Below are positions 1 through 5,292 of a stretch of DNA of 8,686 bases, piece by piece. Both the position numbers and the translations under genes were made by a program. The DNA comes from Candidatus Hydrogenedentota bacterium (GTDB lineage: Bacteria; Hydrogenedentota; Hydrogenedentia; Hydrogenedentales; CAITNO01), in NCBI GenBank assembly GCA_023145975.1, contig JAGLCZ010000660.1, positions 1 to 8,686 of the forward strand, given 5' to 3'. The notes below the pieces were generated by a model. The model saw nothing but the letters and a program-made list of their open reading frames with translations. It was not told the DNA's origin and did no database searches. Each line of letters opens with the position of its first letter. Position 1 is the first letter of the stretch.

Positions 1-1
1 G

Positions 2-103
2 GATCAAAAGGAACATCACAAAAAATTAACATTTAAGGAAGCGTATTGTATATTGCTCCAAAAACACGGTGCTAAATGGGACGAGCGATATGTGTGGGAG
101 TGA
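2..103 (+). CDS. C-terminal fragment of a REP-associated tyrosine transposase (Y1_Tnp/IS200-like), cut by the window edge
   Basis: The reading frame is open from base 2 and stops with TGA at 101-103, giving the last 33 residues of a protein that begins outside the window. The tail ends in KWDERYVWE after a basic HHKKLTFKEAY stretch. I recognise a DERY-aromatic ending after a short LLxKHG helix as typical of REP-associated tyrosine transposases (RAYTs), single-strand HUH transposases that act on palindromic repeats. The catalytic HUH and Tyr residues would lie outside the window and cannot be checked. Context supports the call: a perfect palindrome starts four bases after the stop and more REP-like hairpins follow, the usual setting of a RAYT gene. 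The identification rests on a short tail, so it is moderately sure only. Confidence 0.62.
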   Translation, partial: DQKEHHKKLTFKEAYCILLQKHGAKWDERYVWE

Positions 104-107
104 CGCA

Positions 108-120
108 ACCCCGTTGGGGT
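108..120 (+). repeat. Short REP-like palindrome directly after the transposase gene
   Basis: ACCCC-GTT-GGGGT is a perfect 5-bp stem with a 3-base loop, followed by a run of eight A at 121-128. It shares the GTT loop and C/G stem with the palindromes at 186-200 and 8176-8188. Read leftward it is a stem preceded, not followed, by a T run, so it does not look like an intrinsic terminator. It is probably the 3' palindrome linked to the transposase gene. Confidence 0.6.
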
Positions 121-143
121 AAAAAAAAGGGAGAGTATCATAT

Positions 144-200
144 ACCCGGGGTAGCGGAGTACCGCAACCCCGGGCTGTGTTATTAAATCCCGTTGGGATT
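144..200 (+). repeat. Composite REP-like element, left copy (GC-rich hairpin plus ATCCC-GTT-GGGAT palindrome)
   Basis: Two hairpins lie side by side. At 145-174, 13-base arms CCCGGGGTAGCGG and CCGCAACCCCGGG pair with one mismatch around the loop AGTA. At 186-200, AATCCC-GTT-GGGATT pairs perfectly. The whole 57-base unit occurs inverted at 8620-8676 with a single difference (T at 184 here, G in the other copy read on the same strand). The element sits at the 3' end of the leftward operon, where it could shield mRNA from 3' exonucleases or attenuate read-through. This is an inference from position. Confidence 0.85.
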
Positions 201-227
201 ATGAATACACGTACTCGCTTTCTGCTT
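187..227 (+). repeat. Direct repeat of about 40 bases, left copy (partner at 8176-8216)
   Basis: The 23 bases from ATCCCGTTGGGAT through GAATACA are identical to 8176-8198. After two mismatches in three bases, ACTCGCTTTCT matches again, then the similarity fades. So the repeated unit extends beyond the palindrome on one side, as expected for a mobile or duplicated repeat and not for a chance hairpin. In this copy the repeat runs into the last codons and the stop of the small leftward reading frame ending at 199. Confidence 0.75.
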
Positions 228-336
228 TTTCCACCAGCGACAAAAATGTTCGCCAGCAGTGTATTTCATTATCCGAAAGCAGTAGCCCGTCTACCCCGGA
301 TTCACCTGATTTTTCTATCAAGCCACCCTTGTACAT
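199..336 (-). CDS. Possible small hypothetical protein overlapping the end of the PcfJ-like gene
   Basis: I do not recognise this protein. A leftward frame continues past the PcfJ-like stop (302-304) to a TAA at 199-201 and includes the segment LLLSDNEIHCWRTFLSLVEK, which has ordinary protein composition. The start is uncertain. Candidates are an ATG at 334-336, a TTG at 319-321 with AAGGG four bases upstream, or an ATG at 385-387; none has a convincing ribosome site at normal spacing. It could be a translationally coupled small gene, the remnant of a third operon gene cut off by the repeat at 187-227, or a non-coding frame. The last residues (ESEYVYS) lie within that repeat, and the repeat's other copy reads ESESMYS before its stop. 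That shows the C-terminus derives from repeat sequence. Confidence 0.28.
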   Translation of the reverse strand: MYKGGLIEKSGESGVDGLLLSDNEIHCWRTFLSLVEKAESEYVYS

Positions 337-1564
337 AGTCACGTGTTTTACTGGATACCGGCTGGTTCCAAGATGATTCCAACGCATCAATTTGCCATTT
401 TTCGTCTTTTTTATAGAGTGTCAAGGTGGCACGTTCCGGTGCAAGAACCCGGTATATAACTTTTTTTCCAGCAAGAAATTCTGGAAGTAGACTCAACACA
501 CAATTACCCTGTTCTTCTCCTTCTTCTCCTACTTCTTTTGAATTTCTGAGTGACCGAATATCAGGATGATCCGGTAGGGGTGATTTCGGCAGGGGACAGA
601 AAAGATGCATCATTTCTCCGGCAAAAGGAAGCCAGCTATCGGAAAAAAGGGTACGGTCCAACCGGGTACAAGATGAAAAAATTCTTGTTGGTTTTGAATT
701 TCCCTGTTCCTCTTCAATCTTCAACCATGCCTTCAGCTTCTGTGCTGTTACTGGATGTTTATCTTCTCTAAAATTCTCTGCAACTTCATGTAATAGACTG
801 TTGCTCACCTGGTGAAACAAAGGTAAATCACCTAAAATTGCTACGCACCCGAAGTTTATTCTAGGGAGGTGACGTAACCGCCTTTTTATTTTCCAGTCTT
901 CCAGTATTTTCAGCAATCCCCAAATATATTCGATACGACATCCCCATGGGTCTATTTTCTTTAGAAGGCGTATGATGCTTTTATCTGCGCCGGTAAAACC
1001 CAGAGATTTTAGTATATCAACCCGTTTCATATCTTGTATTTTTCGCGGACTTCCAATAATACCGATGTTATTCTTTTTGCACCATATTTTACTGGTTGCC
1101 AGCATGTAAACGAGTGCAGGGTTTGTTTGAGCCATTTCAATCCCCCCGGGATTTTCATGAAAATACTGCAACAGGGAAAAATGCCTTTCCGGAAAACGCC
1201 GCACAAGACGAAACAGCGCCGTAGGAATAACCCGCATCATTTTCTTCCGGTTGATTATACGGTTTTGTACACAACATAATATCTGAAGTGTTTCCGGAAG
1301 GGTACCCTTTTTAATAAAAGTGCTTTTATTGAGGATAAAATCAACTTCCTGAGGATAAGTACATCTATCTTTCTCAGCAAGCCGATCCCGCAGATCAACA
1401 AGTGTCAGCAAATTGAAATCATCATCGATATCATCAACCTCACTCCATATCCCCGCTGCACTTTCCTGAAGAAATATCGGGGAAGGCCATAATCTAAGAA
1501 AGAAGCGTACCCCCTCTTTTTCTCTTATAATGCCTCCTGAAAAATCTGGATCAGTATGCAGCAT
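302..1564 (-). CDS. PcfJ-like protein, second gene of the leftward sigma-54 operon
   Basis: The 420-aa product has a C-terminal region of the PcfJ type. Near its end, EEQGNCVLSLLPEFLAGKKV is followed by IYRVLAPERATLTLY, a W-x-I strand and a closing VQGWL. This matches the family pattern in which an (H/N)CV motif precedes a repeated strand block with a conserved PERATL. A central helical stretch with LRHLPRIN is also familiar from bacterial members of the family. PcfJ was first named on an Enterococcus conjugative plasmid and its biochemical role is unknown. The usual His of QxHCV is Asn here. No signal peptide or membrane segment is visible. Translation is well supported: AGGAGGT (1573-1579) overlaps the stop of the upstream gene and lies 8 bases before the ATG, so the two genes are very likely co-expressed. 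The first 150 residues are unrecognised. Confidence 0.75.
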   Translation of the reverse strand: MLHTDPDFSGGIIREKEGVRFFLRLWPSPIFLQESAAGIWSEVDDIDDDFNLLTLVDLRDRLAEKDRCTYPQEVDFILNKSTFIKKGTLPETLQILCCVQNRIINRKKMMRVIPTALFRLVRRFPERHFSLLQYFHENPGGIEMAQTNPALVYMLATSKIWCKKNNIGIIGSPRKIQDMKRVDILKSLGFTGADKSIIRLLKKIDPWGCRIEYIWGLLKILEDWKIKRRLRHLPRINFGCVAILGDLPLFHQVSNSLLHEVAENFREDKHPVTAQKLKAWLKIEEEQGNSKPTRIFSSCTRLDRTLFSDSWLPFAGEMMHLFCPLPKSPLPDHPDIRSLRNSKEVGEEGEEQGNCVLSLLPEFLAGKKVIYRVLAPERATLTLYKKDEKWQIDALESSWNQPVSSKTRDYVQGWLDRKIR

Positions 1565-1577
1565 AACTAATTACCTC

Positions 1578-2666
1578 CTAATCCCTGCAGGAATCACCTT
1601 CCCTTAAAAGAGCCTCCTGTTTATTTGAGGCTTCTTCCCTGACCTGTAGTAAAATTCGGCGGACTACATGTTGTAGGGTATCCTTCTCTGATGTTTCTGC
1701 GATTTCTGCAAAGATATTTATAAAACGACAGATACGCGGAGAAACTCCATTCTCAGAACTAAAAAGACACCGCCAAAGAGAAGCCAAAGCGGGTGCTTTA
1801 TCGGTTATGACAACGTGATGTTCCGGATGGGGGAGATGAGCAGGATCGTTGGTAATAATGACACCATTAGTTCCAATCTCACCATATCTTTCAGACTGTA
1901 TTAATTCATCAATAAAATCTTCTTTTTCTTTTAAGAAATCAACGTGACAAATAAATCTGCTTAGGGAAGTGTATTCAATAAATAATTCGCCTGCCCGATT
2001 TAACTCATAGTCTTCAACGGCTTCGTTGACTTTATCAAGAGCATTTTGCTCAAGCAATACATCAAAACCTTCTTCCGCATCCCACTCATCTTCCTGATAT
2101 AGGGTTTCAAGCATAAGTTTATCCCGTGATCTCTTCAATAAGCGGGACAAGTCATCTCCATGCCTTCCAACTTTATCGGGAAAGTTTTTACCGGACTTCA
2201 CAGTATTTACCAATCGGTTAAAGGATCGAAAAGAAGATTTTTCCGGCCACATCCGAAGCATTTCCAAATGTTTTTTGGACAGAAAATGATCGTCCGCTGC
2301 CCGAATAATTTTATCCAAATACCCCTGTTGTGATGCTCCAAGCGAAGTATTAATATGATCAATATATACAAGCACATCTAATTTATTTCCGGCATCATCT
2401 CTGACTATACGGAAGCACTTGTCATACAAGCCCATACGATATCCTTCGTATCGGTCTAATGCAGACTCGCTCTCACGATCCAACGTCCACACTATACCCG
2501 GAGTGACCGTGTCCTTTTTAGGCACGATAGTCGCCAATCCGCGATTATTGATAATAAAGGCATAGCCTTTCAATACGGCACTCCCGACAAATTCAGCAGT
2601 AGGACAGCGAAAGCTCATCTGTTCCTCATCCATATTGGAGCCATAAGCAAAATAAAAAGTAGTCAT
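1578..2666 (-). CDS. Gamma-glutamylcyclotransferase-like (AIG2/GGCT fold) protein with a long C-terminal extension
   Basis: The 362-aa product starts with a GGCT-fold domain (about residues 1-125). It has FAYGSNM at 6-12, where the YGSN loop binds substrate, GIVW at 57-60 and DRYEG at 71-75, whose Glu74 sits where the family's catalytic acid/base glutamate is found. Family members cyclise gamma-glutamyl compounds or act on gamma-glutamyl-amine adducts; the substrate here is unknown. Stand-alone GGCT domains are about 110-190 residues, so residues 130-362 form an extra region, acidic and largely helical, that I cannot assign. It is the first gene after the sigma-54 promoter at 2715-2732. AAAGGA at 2673-2678 lies six bases from the ATG and fixes the start. 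The stop is 13 bases from the next gene, whose ribosome site it overlaps. Likely cytoplasmic. Confidence 0.8.
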   Translation of the reverse strand: MTTFYFAYGSNMDEEQMSFRCPTAEFVGSAVLKGYAFIINNRGLATIVPKKDTVTPGIVWTLDRESESALDRYEGYRMGLYDKCFRIVRDDAGNKLDVLVYIDHINTSLGASQQGYLDKIIRAADDHFLSKKHLEMLRMWPEKSSFRSFNRLVNTVKSGKNFPDKVGRHGDDLSRLLKRSRDKLMLETLYQEDEWDAEEGFDVLLEQNALDKVNEAVEDYELNRAGELFIEYTSLSRFICHVDFLKEKEDFIDELIQSERYGEIGTNGVIITNDPAHLPHPEHHVVITDKAPALASLWRCLFSSENGVSPRICRFINIFAEIAETSEKDTLQHVVRRILLQVREEASNKQEALLREGDSCRD

Positions 2667-2714
2667 AAGTAATCCTTTCGTTTAAGTTGTTCTTTCTGCT
2701 TCTCCTTGATTATA

Positions 2715-2732
2715 AAGCATTTTTCGCGCCAA
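2715..2732 (-). promoter_or_regulatory. Sigma-54 (-24/-12) promoter of the GGCT/PcfJ operon
   Basis: On the minus strand the sequence reads TTGGCGCGAAAAATGCTT. Against the consensus TGGCACG-N4-TTGCW it matches TGGC, CG, TGC and the final W. The invariant GG (2730-2729) and GC (2718-2717) are separated by exactly 10 bases. Transcription would start about a dozen bases further left, near 2705, leaving a leader of roughly 40 bases before the ATG at 2666. The gene on the other side of this region encodes a sigma-54 activator, which makes the site functionally coherent. Confidence 0.8.
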
Positions 2733-2797
2733 CTTATATCTAATCGCCCAAATTCTGTATTATCCGCCTGCGAGAGTGGCTTTTCAGGGGATAAATA

Positions 2798-2806
2798 TGC
2801 AATAAT
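2798..2806 (+). promoter_or_regulatory. Possible extended -10 promoter for the activator gene
   Basis: TGCAATAAT fits the extended -10 form TGn-TATAAT with one mismatch; no convincing -35 is seen 17 bases upstream. A start near 2813 would give a leader of about 30 bases carrying AAGGG (2831-2835) before the ATG at 2843. The site overlaps the first copy of the direct repeat at 2800-2836, so a protein bound there would block it. The call rests on one short motif in AT-rich sequence. Confidence 0.35.
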
Positions 2807-2836
2807 TGAAGGGTTGCTATTCAATAACTGAAGGGT
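2800..2836 (+). promoter_or_regulatory. Paired 15-base direct repeat, candidate upstream activator (enhancer) site
   Basis: CAATAATTGAAGGGT (2800-2814) recurs as CAATAACTGAAGGGT (2822-2836), with one mismatch and a 22-base period, close to two helical turns. Between them ATTGAA (2805-2810) and TTCAAT (2820-2825) also form a small inverted repeat. The pair lies about 70-107 bases upstream of the -24 element of the leftward sigma-54 promoter, a normal distance for an enhancer-binding protein site, and directly before the activator gene. The second copy also supplies that gene's ribosome site, so part of the similarity could reflect that. The binding role is inferred. Confidence 0.5.
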
Positions 2837-2842
2837 ACTGCC

Positions 2843-4405
2843 ATGATAGACACACAAATAGAAACACATCTAATCCTTACAATTAATGGCGTGAAAGGTG
2901 CGTGTGCCGCCGCTGCGGTGCTTATGAAGTATCCGCGGGCGCGTATTCAGTTCACGAGTCCAAGACACCTCCCGAAAGCACTGGAAATACTGTACAAGGA
3001 GGGAGTTCAAGCCAATATACATATATGCGGTATTGGGGTTAGTCTTCCAATGGACGATTTTACAGCAAGCCTGTGCTCCCTGGCACCACAGGTGAATATT
3101 ACCTGGTATTCCGGCAAAGAATATCAAAATATTCAAAAGTATATTTCCAGTATCACAAAAAGAGTGAAATATAAGAACAGCACTACTGTTACCACCGTAA
3201 AACTTATCCTTGACACCCTAAAGGTAAAGGAATCGGCACGATCTTTGCTCATCACTAAACTGACCGAAGATGAAGACCAAGGGAAAAAACCTAGTTCGGA
3301 GTTGTATTGCTATTGTCACGATCTGGTGCATGCAGCCAACCGCCGATTTTTTTTCTTTGGTGAGGATACATTGAATGAAAAAGCCATCCGCTATCTTGCC
3401 GGACTGGAAGAAAAGAGTCATGAACTTGATAAAGAAGTTGATCAGTACAATAAATCACCCGATGCGTTATATCCCCTGGGTTCCAGTCACGCCATGAAAA
3501 ATCTGCGGGAAAGAATAGGACGATTAGGTCCTGTACCGGAACCCATTCTTATCACCGGCCCTACAGGTTCCGGCAAAGAACTCGTGGCAAAAGCCCTTCA
3601 TGTTACCAGCGGGCGTACAGGGACTTTCGTTGCCGTAAACTGTGCTGTCCTTGGTGCCAATCCGGCACTGGTGGAAGATCGCCTTTTCGGACACGTACGC
3701 GGAGCCTATACTGGAGCAAATACGAATGAAAAAGGGGCTTTCGAAGAAGCCCAGAAAGGGACGCTTTTTCTGGACGAGATTGGGGAATTACACACAGCGG
3801 CACAAGCACAATTGCTGCGTGTACTCGAAGAGAAGGAGGTACGCCCCCTGGGAACTATGCAAACCAAATCCGTAGATGTTCGAATTGTTGCTGCCACACA
3901 CCGAAACCTGGAACACAGGGTTGCAGAGGGAAAATTTCGACAGGATCTGCTCTACCGTATCAATATGCTGCCGGTACAAGTCCCATGTTTATCTGAACGG
4001 CTGGATGACATAAAAAGTATTGCTGCACATATCATAGAAGAACTTAAAAAGAACGGTTATACCCTTACTCTAAGCAAACAGGACTGGAACGCTATTCGGG
4101 CTTATGGCTGGCCGGGAAATGTGCGTCAACTCCTGAATGTACTCAAACGCGCCGCATACCTTATAAAACCTGTAAGCGTAATTATCAACGAAGAATACCT
4201 GAATACGAATATTGAATCCTCGCCAACACAAAGTGTACTATTTTCTGAGGATTTGAACAAGGTACTTCCAATGAAGGAAGCCTACCGTGTATATGTAAAT
4301 CATGTTCTTGGCTTGTTTGATGGGAACATTATGCAAACCGCCAAGGCTTTAGAAATAGCACCGAATACATTGAGGAAACATATAAAGGAAAGAACAACTC
4401 TATGA
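2843..4405 (+). CDS. Sigma-54-dependent transcriptional activator with a degenerate DHH-like N-terminal sensor domain
   Basis: The 520-aa protein has three parts. Residues about 8-200 form an N-terminal domain that resembles DHH-family phosphoesterases (a hydrophobic strand, a glycine-rich turn, an AAAAVLMKYP helix, then FTSPRHLPKALEIL and IHICGIG). The metal-binding aspartates expected in the first strand-turn motif are absent (LTINGVKG at 12-19), so it is probably a sensor and not an enzyme. Residues about 212-440 are an AAA+ sigma-54 activator domain: Walker A GPTGSGKE 239-246, GAYTGA 287-292 (Tyr for the usual Phe in the sigma-54-contacting loop), Walker B GTLFLDE 306-312, arginine-finger region FRQDLLYR 365-372 and sensor II GWPGNVRQL 422-430. 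Residues about 495-516 are a Fis-type helix-turn-helix. AAGGG at 2831-2835 precedes the ATG. The gene diverges from the sigma-54 operon it probably controls and overlaps the next gene by ATGA, implying coupled translation. Confidence 0.9.
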   Translation: MIDTQIETHLILTINGVKGACAAAAVLMKYPRARIQFTSPRHLPKALEILYKEGVQANIHICGIGVSLPMDDFTASLCSLAPQVNITWYSGKEYQNIQKYISSITKRVKYKNSTTVTTVKLILDTLKVKESARSLLITKLTEDEDQGKKPSSELYCYCHDLVHAANRRFFFFGEDTLNEKAIRYLAGLEEKSHELDKEVDQYNKSPDALYPLGSSHAMKNLRERIGRLGPVPEPILITGPTGSGKELVAKALHVTSGRTGTFVAVNCAVLGANPALVEDRLFGHVRGAYTGANTNEKGAFEEAQKGTLFLDEIGELHTAAQAQLLRVLEEKEVRPLGTMQTKSVDVRIVAATHRNLEHRVAEGKFRQDLLYRINMLPVQVPCLSERLDDIKSIAAHIIEELKKNGYTLTLSKQDWNAIRAYGWPGNVRQLLNVLKRAAYLIKPVSVIINEEYLNTNIESSPTQSVLFSEDLNKVLPMKEAYRVYVNHVLGLFDGNIMQTAKALEIAPNTLRKHIKERTTL

Positions 4406-5280
4406 TAAATGACAATCCGAAGGTTGATATTATTGGGTATTCTGAGCGCGGAATAGTAAGTTCGTTCATGTATGAAATGGTAATGAACGAAAATGCGTTA
4501 AATCTTTTTTCGGGATTTCTTGAAAAATACGAGCCTATGCGTGAGGATGAAAAACCATTAAAAAACGACGTTAAAATTACAGACGTTAAGGTTCTGCTCG
4601 AGCATTCATTTTCGGACTTTGGGGATGCGGATGTGGTATTGCTTCTAAAAACATCAGCTGGGTCAAATCTCTGTATATTTATCGAAGCAAAAGTATCTAA
4701 TGGCACGGGGAAAAAAAGCCTTTCCGACCACTTTGAAAAATTCTGTAAACTCGATGAGAAAAACAGGGAAGCGGCAAGGAAGAAAACGAAGAAAGACTAC
4801 AAGTTTTCTTCCAATTTATTTACCCAGATGTATCACAAAAACCGCTTGGTAAAAATTCTGTTAGATAAAGACTGTAAAAAATTGCTTGAAAAACCGGGAA
4901 AAGTAATTGAAAGGGAATTTCCCAGTAGTTCGACTAAAACACTTCGTAAAATAGGAAGTAATGACGTAGTATTAAAAACTTTGCATGAAATTTGCTGCCA
5001 TATAAACAAAGACAAAGACCAAGTATGGTATCTAGCTTTGGTCTCAGAGGGTCCTTGTGAAGAAATCCCTTGTAAAAAAATTCCTTTTGATAAGGTGCAT
5101 GATGATTACAAGAAGGACAAAAAGGGGGAGCACTATTGGGATGTTGAGCACTATGGATATATTGTATGGCCAACTATTGAGGAATTCTGCAAGGAAAATG
5201 GATTGCAAAAAACCCTGGGTGTTTTCGAACATAACCGCCTACTTATTTTTAAAAGACCCTGCAAAATAAAAAGAATATAG
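4402..5280 (+). CDS. PD-(D/E)XK nuclease-superfamily-like protein
   Basis: The 292-aa product carries a plausible PD-(D/E)XK core: GDADVVLLL at 74-82 (Asp75 or Asp77), a short turn, then LCIFIEAKV at 90-98 with the E95-x-K97 pair. An upstream helix with SERGIVSSFMYEM (14-26) could provide the extra acidic residue common in the family. The rest is lysine-rich and holds a strand-forming DQVWYLALVSE segment; no helicase, methylase or DNA-binding partner domain is seen. Such folds occur in restriction, repair and defence nucleases, but the target cannot be told. It starts at the ATGA overlap with the activator gene. Its base composition differs from its neighbours: 60-base blocks at 4681, 4801 and 4921 have 24, 19 and 20 G+C by my count, against 32 at 3541, 38 at 5881 and 28 at 6241. 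That fits separate acquisition of the gene. Confidence 0.65.
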   Translation: MINDNPKVDIIGYSERGIVSSFMYEMVMNENALNLFSGFLEKYEPMREDEKPLKNDVKITDVKVLLEHSFSDFGDADVVLLLKTSAGSNLCIFIEAKVSNGTGKKSLSDHFEKFCKLDEKNREAARKKTKKDYKFSSNLFTQMYHKNRLVKILLDKDCKKLLEKPGKVIEREFPSSSTKTLRKIGSNDVVLKTLHEICCHINKDKDQVWYLALVSEGPCEEIPCKKIPFDKVHDDYKKDKKGEHYWDVEHYGYIVWPTIEEFCKENGLQKTLGVFEHNRLLIFKRPCKIKRI

Positions 5281-5292
5281 GTCGTACTCAAT

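Noticed and set aside
108..174. GC-rich hairpins after the leftward operon as an intrinsic terminator
   Set aside because: The T run on the transcript strand lies about 15 bases or more after the hairpin, not directly at its base, and the same hairpin recurs at 8646-8675 as a repeat. Termination may happen, but the sequence does not show it.
2786..2801. Rightward AGGGGATAAATATGCA as a sigma-54 promoter for the activator gene
   Set aside because: The GG/GC spacing is right, but the -24 block matches only at GG and the -12 block lacks the first T. It is much weaker than the leftward site.
2663..2869. Leftward 68-codon frame spanning the divergent control region
   Set aside because: It overlaps the activator start, the direct repeat, the sigma-54 promoter and the first codon of the GGCT-like gene. 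Its composition is unremarkable and it has no ribosome site.
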